Of a DNA stretch of 64,000 nucleotides, positions 1-8,726 are shown piece after piece. Source of the stretch: Rhodovulum euryhalinum (lineage in GTDB: Bacteria; Pseudomonadota; Alphaproteobacteria; Rhodobacterales; Rhodobacteraceae). Below the pieces are notes generated by a model. The model ran no database searches and was not told where the DNA came from. It saw nothing but the letters and a program-made list of their open reading frames with translations. Location: assembly GCF_004342445.1 (NCBI RefSeq), contig NZ_SLWW01000007.1:1-64000 (forward strand). Reading direction: 5' to 3'. Position 1 is the stretch's first letter. Each line of letters opens with the position of its first letter. The translations under genes and the position numbers were made by a program.

Positions 1-83
1 GCATCGCCACCCGCTACGACCGCTGCCCGATCCTATTCCTCTCGGCCTGCGCTCTGGCCGCGACCGTCATCTATTGGTTGTGA
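1..83 (+). mobile_element. 3' end of an IS5-family transposase (partial)
   Basis: The first 83 bases encode the last 26 residues of a protein ending in TGA, with the segment IATRYDRC followed by a hydrophobic stretch ending VIYWL. This tail is typical of IS5-family (IS427/IS1031-like) transposases, whose C-terminus carries the IATRYDK/R motif just before a hydrophobic end. The rest of the element lies outside the window. The element's terminal inverted repeat must lie in the 50 bases between this stop and the end of the next gene, but one end alone cannot define it. Confidence 0.72.
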
Positions 84-133
84 GTCCTGACTCTAAGCTG
101 CCGACGGTTCCTTTGCGATCGTCGACCTCCAAA

Positions 134-916
134 TTACGGCTGCAGCCAGTCCTTGTCTGGCCGAGCGAGTTGCCGTGCGTTGTTGTAGGCCATGTCCAGG
201 GTCAGGCATGTCGAAGCACGGTAATGGTCGCCAAACAACTCCACCGTAAGGGCTAAATCGGCAACTTTGGGATTGCTCAGGCAAATTGGCAGCAAGAGCT
301 GTATTCGGCCTTTATAGTATTGCGGAATAGCCGTTTTATAGTTGCGCTTTACCCTGATCTTGAAAGAGTCAACAGCACCGCTTAGGAAGTTACGAAGTGC
401 AAAAGCATCGAGGGTATTGTATGGAGTAGGAAATCTTTCGCGGTTATCTTCAATGATGTGATCTAGGTTTACCCTTAGCTCTTTGCGCGGGTCGAAAATC
501 AGTAGTTCTGGGTTGTCGTAGTATTGGGCCAAGTCGGGCAGTGCAGAAAACCGTGAAAGCGCGTGCGAACTACGCTTTTCCCATCCTTGAAGGAACCATT
601 TCTGGCCGGCAGTCTCCCTTTTGTTTGGCTCGAACACTGCATATATTTCTTCCTGGTTATTGGTAACAAGGCCAGTGTTGAAGCAAAGGTGTAGGCCGTC
701 CGGACTAATGGCAATCTTGCGCTCTTCAACCAGCCGCCTGTAGGTGTAAACAATATAGTTTGTCAGGACCGGGTTAGTGCGATCGGTTTGGGCGTTCTTG
801 TAATCCCAATCTTCGTCTTCAGCCAATTCGGCCAAGTCTGTGAGGCCTTCTTGATATCCGCCTACGAAAGCTAGTTTGAGAAGGTCGGGTGGGAATTCGT
901 CGAAGTCACTGTCCAT
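134..916 (-). CDS. DUF3825 domain protein, uncharacterised, probably acquired
   Basis: A 260-residue soluble protein without signal peptide or membrane segment. The N-terminus is acidic. The body shows patterns I associate with DUF3825: a central IYAVFEPN...WFLQGW block and a C-terminal block with YRASTCLTLDMAYNNARQLARP at about residues 232-253, which ends close to the stop. DUF3825 has no established biochemical function. The gene is far richer in A+T than all later genes and has rare-looking codon use, and it sits directly beside an insertion-sequence end. Both point to horizontal transfer. The ATG at 914-916 is the first in a frame open over the whole domain. No partner gene is visible in the window. 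Confidence 0.75.
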   Translation of the reverse strand: MDSDFDEFPPDLLKLAFVGGYQEGLTDLAELAEDEDWDYKNAQTDRTNPVLTNYIVYTYRRLVEERKIAISPDGLHLCFNTGLVTNNQEEIYAVFEPNKRETAGQKWFLQGWEKRSSHALSRFSALPDLAQYYDNPELLIFDPRKELRVNLDHIIEDNRERFPTPYNTLDAFALRNFLSGAVDSFKIRVKRNYKTAIPQYYKGRIQLLLPICLSNPKVADLALTVELFGDHYRASTCLTLDMAYNNARQLARPDKDWLQP

Positions 917-1072
917 TCTTTCGTTGCTCCGCGGATTTCGCGCTTGAAGTTCAGCGTTTAGAAGGGTTTCGTATCCAAGGGACTTTCCGTCTCTAATAGT
1001 GCACTTATATCCAATCTGTCACCCCCGCGGCGCGTTCCTCGGCGCATGGCCGATCCGGGGACGTCCTATGGA

Positions 1073-2740
1073 TTACCTCGCAAACTTCTTGTACTTCACC
1101 CGCTTCGGCTCCACCGAGTCCGGGCCGAGGCGGCGGATCTTGTCTTCCTCGTAGGCCTCGAAATTGCCCTCGAACCATTCGACATGGGCCTCGCCCTCGA
1201 AGGCCAGGATATGGGTGCAGAGGCGGTCGAGGAAGAAGCGGTCGTGCGAGATGATGACGGCGCAGCCCGCGAAATCCTCCAGCGCCGCTTCCAGCGCCTG
1301 CAGGGTTTCCACGTCGAGGTCGTTGGTGGGCTCGTCCAGCAGCAGCACGTTGCCGCCGGATTTCAAGAGCTTGGCCATGTGGACGCGGTTGCGCTCCCCC
1401 CCGGACAACAGCCCCACCTTCTTCTGCTGGTCGCCGCCCTTGAAGTTGAAGGCCGAGCAATAGGCGCGGGAGTTCACCTCGGCGTCGCCGAGAACGACGA
1501 TGTCGAGCCCGTCCGAGATTTCCTCCCACACGGTCTTGTTCGCGTCGAGCGCGTCGCGGGACTGGTCGACATAGCTCAGTTTCACCGTGTCGCCGAAGGT
1601 GATGGTGCCCTCGTCGGGCTGTTCCTGGCCGGTGAGCATGCGGAAGAGGGTGGATTTGCCCGCGCCGTTGGGGCCGATCACGCCGACGATGCCGCCGGGG
1701 GGCAGCGCGAAGGAGAGATCCTCGATCAGCAGCCGGTCGCCATAGCCCTTTTTCAGCCCCTCGACCTCGATCACCTTGCCGCCGAGGCGGGGGCCGTTGG
1801 GGATGATGATCTGCGCACGGGAGAGTTTTTCGCGTTCCGACTGGCTGGCCAGTTCCTCATAGGCCTGGATGCGGGCCTTGGATTTGGCCTGGCGGGCCTT
1901 TTGGCCGGCGCGGATCCAGTCGAGTTCGCGTTCCAGCGTCTTCTGCTTGGCCTTGTCCTCGCGGGCCTCCTGGGCGAGGCGCTTGGATTTCTGTTCCAGC
2001 CAGGCGGAATAATTGCCCTCGTAGGGGATGCCGCGGCCGCGGTCGAGTTCCAGGATCCAGCCGGTGATGTCATCCAGGAAATAGCGGTCGTGGGTGACGA
2101 TCAGGATGGTGCCCTTGTAGTCGATCAGGTGGCTTTGCAGCCAGGCGACGGTTTCGGCGTCGAGGTGGTTGGTGGGCTCGTCCAGCAGCAGCATGTCGGG
2201 GGCTTCGAGCAGCAGCTTGCAGAGCGCGACGCGCCGGCGTTCGCCGCCCGAGAGGGTTTCGACCGGGGCATCGTCGGGCGGGCAGCGCAGCGCCTCCATC
2301 GCGACGTCGATCTGGCTGTCGAGATCCCAGAGGTTCTCCGCGTCGATCTGGTCCTGGAGGGCGGTCATCTCCTCCATCAGCTCGTCGGAATAGTTCTCGG
2401 CCACCTCCATGGCGATCTCGTTGAAGCGGTCGATCTTGGCCTTCTTGCCCGCGACGCCCAGCATGACGTTCCCGCGCACGGTCAGGGTCTCGTCGAGCTG
2501 GGGTTCCTGCGGCAGGTAACCGACGCGGGCGCCCTTGGCCGCCCAGGCCTCGCCCGAGAAGTCCTTGTCCCAGCCGGCCATGATGCGCAGCAGAGTGGAT
2601 TTCCCCGCGCCGTTGACGCCGACGACGCCGATCTTGACCCCGGGCAGGAAGTTCAGGCGGATGTTCTCAAAGCACTTCTTGCCGCCCGGATAGGTCTTGG
2701 AGACGCCGTCCATGTGGTAGACATACTGGTAGGAAGCCAT
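1073..2740 (-). CDS. ettA: EttA, energy-dependent translational throttle protein (ABC-F)
   Basis: A 555-residue ABC-F protein, the same length as E. coli EttA. It has two ATP-binding cassettes and no membrane domain: Walker A GVNGAGKST at residues 41-49, signature LSGGERRR and Walker B LLLDEPTNHLD in the first half; GPNGAGKST, LSGGERNR and LLLDEPTNDLD in the second. The linker between them is basic and helical, as in the family. EttA binds the ribosomal E site and gates entry into elongation according to the ATP/ADP ratio. The start ATG is at 2738-2740, followed by MASYQYVYHM as in close relatives. It is monocistronic here, with 146 bases to the next gene upstream. Confidence 0.93.
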   Translation of the reverse strand: MASYQYVYHMDGVSKTYPGGKKCFENIRLNFLPGVKIGVVGVNGAGKSTLLRIMAGWDKDFSGEAWAAKGARVGYLPQEPQLDETLTVRGNVMLGVAGKKAKIDRFNEIAMEVAENYSDELMEEMTALQDQIDAENLWDLDSQIDVAMEALRCPPDDAPVETLSGGERRRVALCKLLLEAPDMLLLDEPTNHLDAETVAWLQSHLIDYKGTILIVTHDRYFLDDITGWILELDRGRGIPYEGNYSAWLEQKSKRLAQEAREDKAKQKTLERELDWIRAGQKARQAKSKARIQAYEELASQSEREKLSRAQIIIPNGPRLGGKVIEVEGLKKGYGDRLLIEDLSFALPPGGIVGVIGPNGAGKSTLFRMLTGQEQPDEGTITFGDTVKLSYVDQSRDALDANKTVWEEISDGLDIVVLGDAEVNSRAYCSAFNFKGGDQQKKVGLLSGGERNRVHMAKLLKSGGNVLLLDEPTNDLDVETLQALEAALEDFAGCAVIISHDRFFLDRLCTHILAFEGEAHVEWFEGNFEAYEEDKIRRLGPDSVEPKRVKYKKFAR

Positions 2741-2886
2741 CGGGAACCGCCTTTGTGGGGTGAGTGTCTGGGTTGGGGCGTGACATAGCGACTCCGGGGG
2801 GCGAGGGCAATGTGGGGCGGTGCCAACGGGGACAACGCCTGCCTGACATTACGCGTCCGGTCTCGCGATTGCGGCCCTGTCGCCGG

Positions 2887-4377
2887 TCACCCGAAGGACG
2901 TGATCCAGCTCTCGAGCAGGTCCGTCTGCAGACGCCGGGCGCGGGTGATCCAGCTTTTGCCGCCTGCGGGGTTCTCGAGTTCCTGCGGGCCGAGATGCGC
3001 CCGGCGCTCGGTGTCGGCGGCGAAGATGGCGAAGGCAAGCTCGCGCCCCGAGGGGAAGGTGACATAGCCCGCCAACCCCGAGACGAAGTTCAGGGTGCCG
3101 GTCTTGGCGCGGATCGAGACCGGATGATCGTAAAGCGGGCGGCCCTTGGCGTCGCGCAGATAAACCTCTTTCATCAGGCCCTTGAGCCGGGCGTCGGGGG
3201 CGACCGCGGCCAGCATCCGCGCCATCTCGACCGCGGTCAGCCGCGAGGCGTCGCCGAGGCCCGAATGGTCGACGAAGCGGGCCTTGCGCGCGCCGCTGCG
3301 CGCCGCGAGCCATGCCGCCATCGCCTGCCCCGAGTCGGTCAGCGTCAGCGGGTGCCCGCCGCGGGCCAGCGTCGCGGCAAGCCCCACGGTCTCGGCGGTC
3401 ATGTTGGTCGAGAATTTCATCATGTCGCGCAGGATGTCGGTCAGCGGCTCGCTGAGATGCCGGGCCAGCACTGTGCCTGTCACGGGGGCCGCCGCCTCTT
3501 GCGGGCGGGGCAGGGCGATCCCGGCGGAACGGGCAAGGGTGTGGAACACCTCGGCGCAGTACAGCGCGGGCTGGCGCACCGGCAGCCAGCGCGCGCCGCC
3601 ATTGCCCAGCGCGCCCTGGGCCACCGTCCATTCATCGACGCCGCCCTTCGAGGAATAGGTGTAGACCGGCCCGGGACGGTCCACCACCTGCATCCGCGCG
3701 ACGTTGACCTGCGGGGCAAAGCGGCGCGCGCGGGCGTCCAGCGTGACGTCATAGCCCGCGCCCTCGCGCTTCCACTCGAAATGCACGCGGTTGAAGTTGA
3801 GGTTCAGCCCCGACACCGCCGGGTTGTAGCCGACATGGGGCGGCTGGGCCGGGTCGATCGCGGGCAGGCGGGGCAGGTCGCCGGCATGGAACAGAAACCG
3901 CCCCGTCACCTCGCGCAGCCCCGTTGCACCCAGCCGCGCGGCCAGATCGCCCAGCATGTCGGTGTCGAGCGTCGGATCGCCGCCGCCCGCCAGCACCAGA
4001 TCGCCCAGCAGCCGCCCGTCCACCACCGGTCCGGTCGCCAGCACCTGCGTGGCGAACCGGTGATCCGCCCCCAGCGTTTCCAGTGCGTAGAGCGCGGTCA
4101 CCGATTTCGCGACCGAGGCGGGCGGCAGGCCCAGCACCGGGTTGCGCAGGTCCAGCATCTCGCCCGTGGCGGCATCGGCCACGGCATAGGCAAGCTTGCC
4201 ATCCAGCCGGGCGCGGCGGATCAGCGCCTCGGCCTCGGCAGCCTGACGCTGCCGTTCGGGCCGCGGAACGGGGCGCAGGCTGCGGGCCAGCGGCCCGGCC
4301 AGCGCGGGAGAGGCCGCGCCCGCCATCAGCGCGGCCAGAACCCAGCGCCGGGACAGGGGGCTTGGGGGCATTGTCAT
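2887..4377 (-). CDS. dacB: D-alanyl-D-alanine carboxypeptidase/endopeptidase (PBP4 type)
   Basis: Peptidase S13 family; a periplasmic low-molecular-weight penicillin-binding protein that trims or cleaves peptidoglycan peptide bridges. All three active-site motifs are present: SVAK (SxxK) in PPASVAKSVTALYAL, STN (SxN) in MKFSTNMTAETVGL, and KTG in RAKTGTLNFVSG. The N-terminus PLSRRWVLAALMAGAASPALA is an export signal with a twin-arginine-like pair. The start at 4377 precedes this signal; another ATG lies two codons later at 4371 and one twelve codons upstream at 4413. No Shine-Dalgarno sequence clearly decides between them. nadD lies 54 bases upstream on the same strand. Confidence 0.9.
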   Translation of the reverse strand: MTMPPSPLSRRWVLAALMAGAASPALAGPLARSLRPVPRPERQRQAAEAEALIRRARLDGKLAYAVADAATGEMLDLRNPVLGLPPASVAKSVTALYALETLGADHRFATQVLATGPVVDGRLLGDLVLAGGGDPTLDTDMLGDLAARLGATGLREVTGRFLFHAGDLPRLPAIDPAQPPHVGYNPAVSGLNLNFNRVHFEWKREGAGYDVTLDARARRFAPQVNVARMQVVDRPGPVYTYSSKGGVDEWTVAQGALGNGGARWLPVRQPALYCAEVFHTLARSAGIALPRPQEAAAPVTGTVLARHLSEPLTDILRDMMKFSTNMTAETVGLAATLARGGHPLTLTDSGQAMAAWLAARSGARKARFVDHSGLGDASRLTAVEMARMLAAVAPDARLKGLMKEVYLRDAKGRPLYDHPVSIRAKTGTLNFVSGLAGYVTFPSGRELAFAIFAADTERRAHLGPQELENPAGGKSWITRARRLQTDLLESWITSFG

Positions 4378-4431
4378 GGGCAGGAGTGAAGCAAATCGGC
4401 CGGTTCCGGGCAAGTCCGCAGATCCGGCGGG

Positions 4432-5040
4432 TCAGGGGGCGCGGTGCCACTGGCCGCGGGCGCGGATCTGGGACGACGAGATGTCGATCAGCGGCAGGTT
4501 CAGATAGCACCAGGCGGGCGGGGGATGGGTGGCCAGGCTGCGCGCGCGCGCGGCCGGCAGGCGGTGGCGCGCATAGGCCAGCGCCGCACTGGACTGGCGC
4601 TGCGCGATGCCGTGGCCCGGGCGGGCCAGCACGCCCACGGGCACGGTGTCGAGGATGGATTGCCAGCGGTCCCAGCGGTGAAAGCTGGCCAGGTTGTCCG
4701 CCCCCATCAGCCAGACGAAATGGACGCCGGGGTAAAGCGCCTTGATCCGGGCCAGCGTCTCGGCGGTATAGCGGGTGCCGATGCGCGCCTCGATATCGGT
4801 GATGGTCACGCGGGGGTGGTGCATGACTCGTTGTGCCGCCGCGATCCGTCGGGCCATCGGCGCGGGGCCTTCGGCCTTGAGCGGGTTGCCGGGACTGACC
4901 AGCCACCAGACGGCATCCAGCCCGAAGCGTTTCAGCGCCTGCCGGGTGATGTGGGCATGGCCCTCGTGGGCGGGGTCGAACGACCCGCCCAGAAGGCCGA
5001 TGCGCTGGCCGGCCACGGCCCTTGGAAACCCCGCTCTCAT
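4432..5040 (-). CDS. nadD: Nicotinate-nucleotide adenylyltransferase
   Basis: This enzyme transfers AMP from ATP to nicotinate mononucleotide, the penultimate step of NAD synthesis. The 202-residue product begins MRAGFPRAV and reaches the nucleotidyltransferase signature [15 protein letters not shown] at about residue 14, with the HxGH motif as HEGH. The C-terminal block carries the [10 protein letters not shown] motif that closes this family. The frame stays open upstream to 5142, but that extension is arginine- and proline-rich with no similarity I recognise, so the ATG at 5038-5040 was chosen. It is followed on the same strand by the PBP4-type gene and is divergent from the MFS gene 134 bases away. 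Confidence 0.92.
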   Translation of the reverse strand: MRAGFPRAVAGQRIGLLGGSFDPAHEGHAHITRQALKRFGLDAVWWLVSPGNPLKAEGPAPMARRIAAAQRVMHHPRVTITDIEARIGTRYTAETLARIKALYPGVHFVWLMGADNLASFHRWDRWQSILDTVPVGVLARPGHGIAQRQSSAALAYARHRLPAARARSLATHPPPAWCYLNLPLIDISSSQIRARGQWHRAP

Positions 5041-5174
5041 GTCCCGCGCATATCCTGTCGGCCCGCCGCAGGGAAGGGGCAAGGCTGGACGCCGCGGATG
5101 CCGGGCCGGAAACGTCACGCGATGTCGGATTCGGCCCTGCACGCGGCGCCCGGGGGCGTTAGCAGGGAAGGGTC

Positions 5175-6413
5175 ATGCGCCTGATGATCTCGTTCGCCGC
5201 CCTGTTCCTGTCGATCATCCTGCTGCAACTCGCCTCGGGGGGCGTGGGGCCGCTGGATGCGCTGTCGGGGCTGGCGCTGGGGTTTACCACGGCCGAGGTC
5301 GGCCTGCTGGGGTCGGCGCATTTCCTGGGCTTCTTCATCGGCTGCTGGTGGGCGCCGCGGCTGATGGGGACGGTCGGCCATTCGCGCGCCTTCGCCGCCT
5401 TTACCGCGCTGGGCGCGATGGGGCTGATGGCGCACATGATGGTGGTCGGCCCGCTGGCCTGGGCGGTGATGCGCGTGGGCATCGGGCTGTGCGTCGCGGG
5501 CTGCTATACGGTGATCGAGGCCTGGCTGAACGCGCGGCTGACCAACGAGACCCGCGGCCGGGCCATGGGTATCTACCGGATCGCCGACATGGGCGCGTCG
5601 CTGGCCGCGCAATTGCTGATCGCGGTGCTGCCGCCCGCCGCCTATGTCTCGTACAACCTGCTGGCCATCATCTGCTGTGCCGCGCTCTTGCCGCTGACGC
5701 TGTCGCGGCTGCGCCAGCCCGAGACGCCCGAGGCGCCGCGGCTGCGGCCCGGTCTGGCGCTGCGGCTGTCGCCGCTGGCCACGGCGGGGGTGATCGTCGC
5801 GGGTCTGACCTCGGCGGCGTTCCGCATGGTGGGGCCGGTCTATGGTCAGGAGGTGGGGCTGGCCCCCGACCAGATCGGGCTGTTCCTGGCGGCCTTCGTG
5901 GGCGGGGGGGCGCTGGCGCAGTACCCGGTGGGCTGGCTGGCCGACAAGATCGACCGGCGGCGGGTGCTGGTCTGGCTGTCGCTGGCCGCCGTCGCCTCGT
6001 GCGGGGTGACCGTGGCGGTCTCGGACGGGGGCGCGGTGGCGGTTTTCCTGGCGGCGGCGCTGTTCGGCGCGGTCAGCTTTCCGGTCTACTCGGTCGCGGC
6101 GGCGCATGCGAACGACTGGGCCGACAGCGCCGAGCGGGTGGAACTGTCGGCGGCGCTGATGTTCTTCTACGCGATCGGGGCCATCGCCTCGCCGCTGGCC
6201 GCCTCGGGCCTGATCGAGCGGTTCGGGCCCGAGGCGCTGTTCTGGCTGATCGGGGCGGGCCATGCGGGGCTGGTGCTGTTCGGGCTGGCCCGGATGCGCA
6301 GCCGGCCCAGCCTGGGTCCGCGCACGGCCTATGTCTGGACGCCCCGTACCTCGTTCCTGATCGGCCGGCTGACCCGTGCAAGCCGCGAGAAGGGCGACCC
6401 CGAGAGCCGCTAG
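5175..6413 (+). CDS. Major facilitator superfamily transporter
   Basis: A 412-residue inner-membrane protein with about twelve hydrophobic segments. The family's cytoplasmic loop is visible as NARLTNETRGRAMGIYRIAD after the fourth or fifth helix, and the second half repeats the pattern with LADKIDRRRVL. This arrangement resembles the YcaD-like branch of MFS carriers. The substrate cannot be inferred. The purine run AGGGAAGGG precedes the ATG at 5175 by two bases, a usable if close ribosome-binding site. It is followed by metG after 56 bases in the same direction, which may be a fortuitous neighbour. Confidence 0.85.
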   Translation: MRLMISFAALFLSIILLQLASGGVGPLDALSGLALGFTTAEVGLLGSAHFLGFFIGCWWAPRLMGTVGHSRAFAAFTALGAMGLMAHMMVVGPLAWAVMRVGIGLCVAGCYTVIEAWLNARLTNETRGRAMGIYRIADMGASLAAQLLIAVLPPAAYVSYNLLAIICCAALLPLTLSRLRQPETPEAPRLRPGLALRLSPLATAGVIVAGLTSAAFRMVGPVYGQEVGLAPDQIGLFLAAFVGGGALAQYPVGWLADKIDRRRVLVWLSLAAVASCGVTVAVSDGGAVAVFLAAALFGAVSFPVYSVAAAHANDWADSAERVELSAALMFFYAIGAIASPLAASGLIERFGPEALFWLIGAGHAGLVLFGLARMRSRPSLGPRTAYVWTPRTSFLIGRLTRASREKGDPESR

Positions 6414-6469
6414 CCATCGCCCGGCCCTTGGGCTAAACGGGGCGCCGACGCTCGCAAGAAGGCAGGCCC

Positions 6470-8185
6470 ATGGCACGCATCCTGATCACCTCGGCGATCC
6501 CCTACATCAACGGGATCAAGCATCTTGGCAACCTGGTCGGCAGCCAGTTGCCCGCCGACCTCTATGCCCGCTATGGCCGCGCCCGCGGCCACGAGGTGAT
6601 GTTCCTGTGCGCCACCGACGAACACGGCACGCCCGCAGAACTGGCCGCCGCCAAGACCGGCGAACCGGTGGCCGGGTATTGTGCGCGGATGCACGCGGTG
6701 CAGGCGGACCTGGCGCGGGGGTTCCGGCTGTCCTTCGATCATTTCGGGCGCTCGTCGAGCCCCCAGAACCACAAGCTGACGCAGTATTTCGCCGGGCGGC
6801 TCGCAGAGAACGGCTATATCGAGGAGCGGGTCGAGCGGCAGGTCTATTCCAACGCGGACAAGCGGTTCCTGCCCGACCGCTATATCGAGGGCACCTGCCC
6901 GAATTGCGGCTACGACAAGGCGCGCGGCGACCAGTGCGAGAACTGCACCAAGCAACTGGATCCGACCGACCTGATCGCGCCGCGCTCGGCGATCTCGGGG
7001 TCCACCGATCTGGAGGTGCGCGAGACGAAACACCTCTACCTGCGACAGTCCCTGATGAAGGACGAGCTGGAGGCCTGGATCGATTCCAAGACCGACTGGC
7101 CGATCCTGACGACCTCGATCGCAAAGAAATGGCTCAATGACGGCGACGGGTTGCAGGACCGCGGCATCACCCGGGATCTCGACTGGGGCATCCCGGTGAA
7201 GCGCGGCGAAGAGGACTGGCCCGGCATGGAGGGCAAGGTCTTCTATGTCTGGTTCGACGCGCCCATCGAATACATCGCCGCCGCCGCCGAATGGGCCGAG
7301 GCCCACGGGCGGCCCGCCGCCGACTGGCGGCGCTGGTGGCGCACGGACGAGGGCGCGGCGGATGTTCGGTATGTGCAATTCATGGGCAAGGACAACGTGC
7401 CCTTTCACACGCTGTCCTTTCCGGCCACGATCATGGGCTCGCGCGATCCGTGGAAGCTGGTCGATTACATCAAGTCGTTCAATTACCTGAACTATGACGG
7501 CGGCCAGTTCAGCACGTCCCAGGGCCGCGGCGTCTTTATGGACGACGCGCTGGAGATCCTGCCCTCGGACTACTGGCGCTGGTGGTTGCTGAGCCACGCA
7601 CCCGAAAGTTCGGATAGTGAATTCACCTGGGAGAATTTCCAGGCCTCGGTGAACAAGGATCTGGCCGATGTGCTGGGCAATTTCGTCAGCCGCGTGACCA
7701 AGTTCTGCCGTGCGAAATTCGGCGAGGCCGTGCCCGAGGGCGGCAGCCTCGGCGACCGCGAGACCGAGCTGATCGATGACCTCTACATCCGCATCCGCGC
7801 CTATGAGGCGCATATGGAGGCGATCGAGGTGCGCAAGGCGGCGGGGGAATTGCGCGCGATCTGGGTGGCGGGCAACGAATACCTTCAGGCGGCCGAGCCC
7901 TGGACCGCGATCAAGACCGATCCCGAGGAGGCCGCGACCATCGTGCGGTTCTCGCTGAACCTGATCCGGCTTTACGCGGTGCTGTCCGCGCCCTTCATCC
8001 CGGATGCCAGCGAGACCCTGCTGAAGGCGCTGAACACCGATGGCGACTGGCCCGACGACCTGCCCGCCGCGCTGAACCGTCTGGCGCCGGGCCATGCCTT
8101 TGCCACGCCCGACATCCTGTTCCGCAAGATCGCCGACGAAGAGCGCGAGGGCTGGCAGGCGCGGTTCGCGGGCCAGCGGCGCTGA
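6470..8185 (+). CDS. metG: Methionyl-tRNA synthetase
   Basis: Charges tRNA-Met with methionine in the cytoplasm. The 571-residue product has the class I HIGH-type motif as KHLGN near residue 20 and a knuckle with four cysteines (CPNC...CENC at about residues 143-162) for zinc. The KMSKS loop is replaced by FSTSQGRG near residue 346. This S-T-S form occurs in a subgroup of MetG enzymes from alphaproteobacteria and is not a defect. The protein ends after the anticodon-binding helical domain without the C-terminal dimerisation or tRNA-binding extension of E. coli MetG. A separate CsaA-like tRNA-binding protein is encoded at 19544. Confidence 0.94.
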   Translation: MARILITSAIPYINGIKHLGNLVGSQLPADLYARYGRARGHEVMFLCATDEHGTPAELAAAKTGEPVAGYCARMHAVQADLARGFRLSFDHFGRSSSPQNHKLTQYFAGRLAENGYIEERVERQVYSNADKRFLPDRYIEGTCPNCGYDKARGDQCENCTKQLDPTDLIAPRSAISGSTDLEVRETKHLYLRQSLMKDELEAWIDSKTDWPILTTSIAKKWLNDGDGLQDRGITRDLDWGIPVKRGEEDWPGMEGKVFYVWFDAPIEYIAAAAEWAEAHGRPAADWRRWWRTDEGAADVRYVQFMGKDNVPFHTLSFPATIMGSRDPWKLVDYIKSFNYLNYDGGQFSTSQGRGVFMDDALEILPSDYWRWWLLSHAPESSDSEFTWENFQASVNKDLADVLGNFVSRVTKFCRAKFGEAVPEGGSLGDRETELIDDLYIRIRAYEAHMEAIEVRKAAGELRAIWVAGNEYLQAAEPWTAIKTDPEEAATIVRFSLNLIRLYAVLSAPFIPDASETLLKALNTDGDWPDDLPAALNRLAPGHAFATPDILFRKIADEEREGWQARFAGQRR

Positions 8186-8250
8186 GGGGGCAGGGGGCGG
8201 TTCCCGCCCCCGGGGACCGCGCGGCGCGTGGCCGCGCGGCGCCTCCGGCG

Positions 8251-8272
8251 GGAGTATTTTCGCCAAGAAGAA
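8251..8272 (+). repeat. Dispersed intergenic repeat, copy 1
   Basis: A 22-base element beginning GGAGTATTTT and ending CCAAGAAGAA, between metG and the convergent usp gene. It is preceded by a G/C-rich stretch with inverted symmetry (8189-8250). The reverse complement at 20859-20880 is identical over all 22 bases, and a diverged copy lies at 56780-56801. I recognise the pattern as a frequent intergenic motif in Rhodobacteraceae genomes. Confidence 0.8.
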
Positions 8273-8282
8273 CCGGGCGGCC

Positions 8283-8726
8283 TTAGCCCGGCTGGCGCAC
8301 CACGTAGACCGAGCAGTCGGAATGGCGCACCACGCGCGCGGCATTGGGGCCGAGCAGGTAGTCGCGCAGGTCCGGCTTGTGCGATCCGATCACGATCAGG
8401 TCGGTGCCCGCCTCGTGCGCGGCGTGCAGGATTTCCTCGTAGGCCTTGCCGGTCGCGATGATGTGGCGGACGGCGGTGTTGGCCTCGGCGCCGATCACCT
8501 CGATCACGAAATCATTCAGGATCTTCCGCGCCTTGGCCACCGCCCGGTCATGGAAATCCTTGTCGAAATACTGGCCGACCACGCTCATCCCGAAATCGGG
8601 GACGACGGTGATCACGTCCAGCCGCGCGCCGTCGAGGCGGGCGAGCCGTTCGGCCACGCGCAGCACCTCGCGGTCGACCTCGGGCTGGCTGACATCGATG
8701 GCGGCAAGGATCGAGGTGGTGGTCAT
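8283..8726 (-). CDS. Universal stress protein (UspA family), TRAP-associated
   Basis: A 147-residue single-domain Usp protein. It begins with the family's TSILAAIDVS strand and ends with the nucleotide-binding GSHKPDLRDYLLGPNAARVV segment, close to the G-2X-G-9X-G(S/T) ATP-binding pattern. Its ATG overlaps the stop of the TRAP permease gene in an ATGA, so translation of the two is probably coupled. In Halomonas elongata the ATP-binding Usp protein TeaD is encoded with the TRAP transporter TeaABC and modulates its activity. By position and family this protein could play the same role here; that is an inference. It is the last gene of a minus-strand operon with the regulator, binding protein and permease. 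Confidence 0.9.
   Translation of the reverse strand: MTTTSILAAIDVSQPEVDREVLRVAERLARLDGARLDVITVVPDFGMSVVGQYFDKDFHDRAVAKARKILNDFVIEVIGAEANTAVRHIIATGKAYEEILHAAHEAGTDLIVIGSHKPDLRDYLLGPNAARVVRHSDCSVYVVRQPG

Noticed and set aside
1046-2788. Long open frame antisense to ettA
   Set aside because: It is the complement of a verified ABC-F gene in GC-rich DNA; composition is typical of antisense frames and no motif is present.
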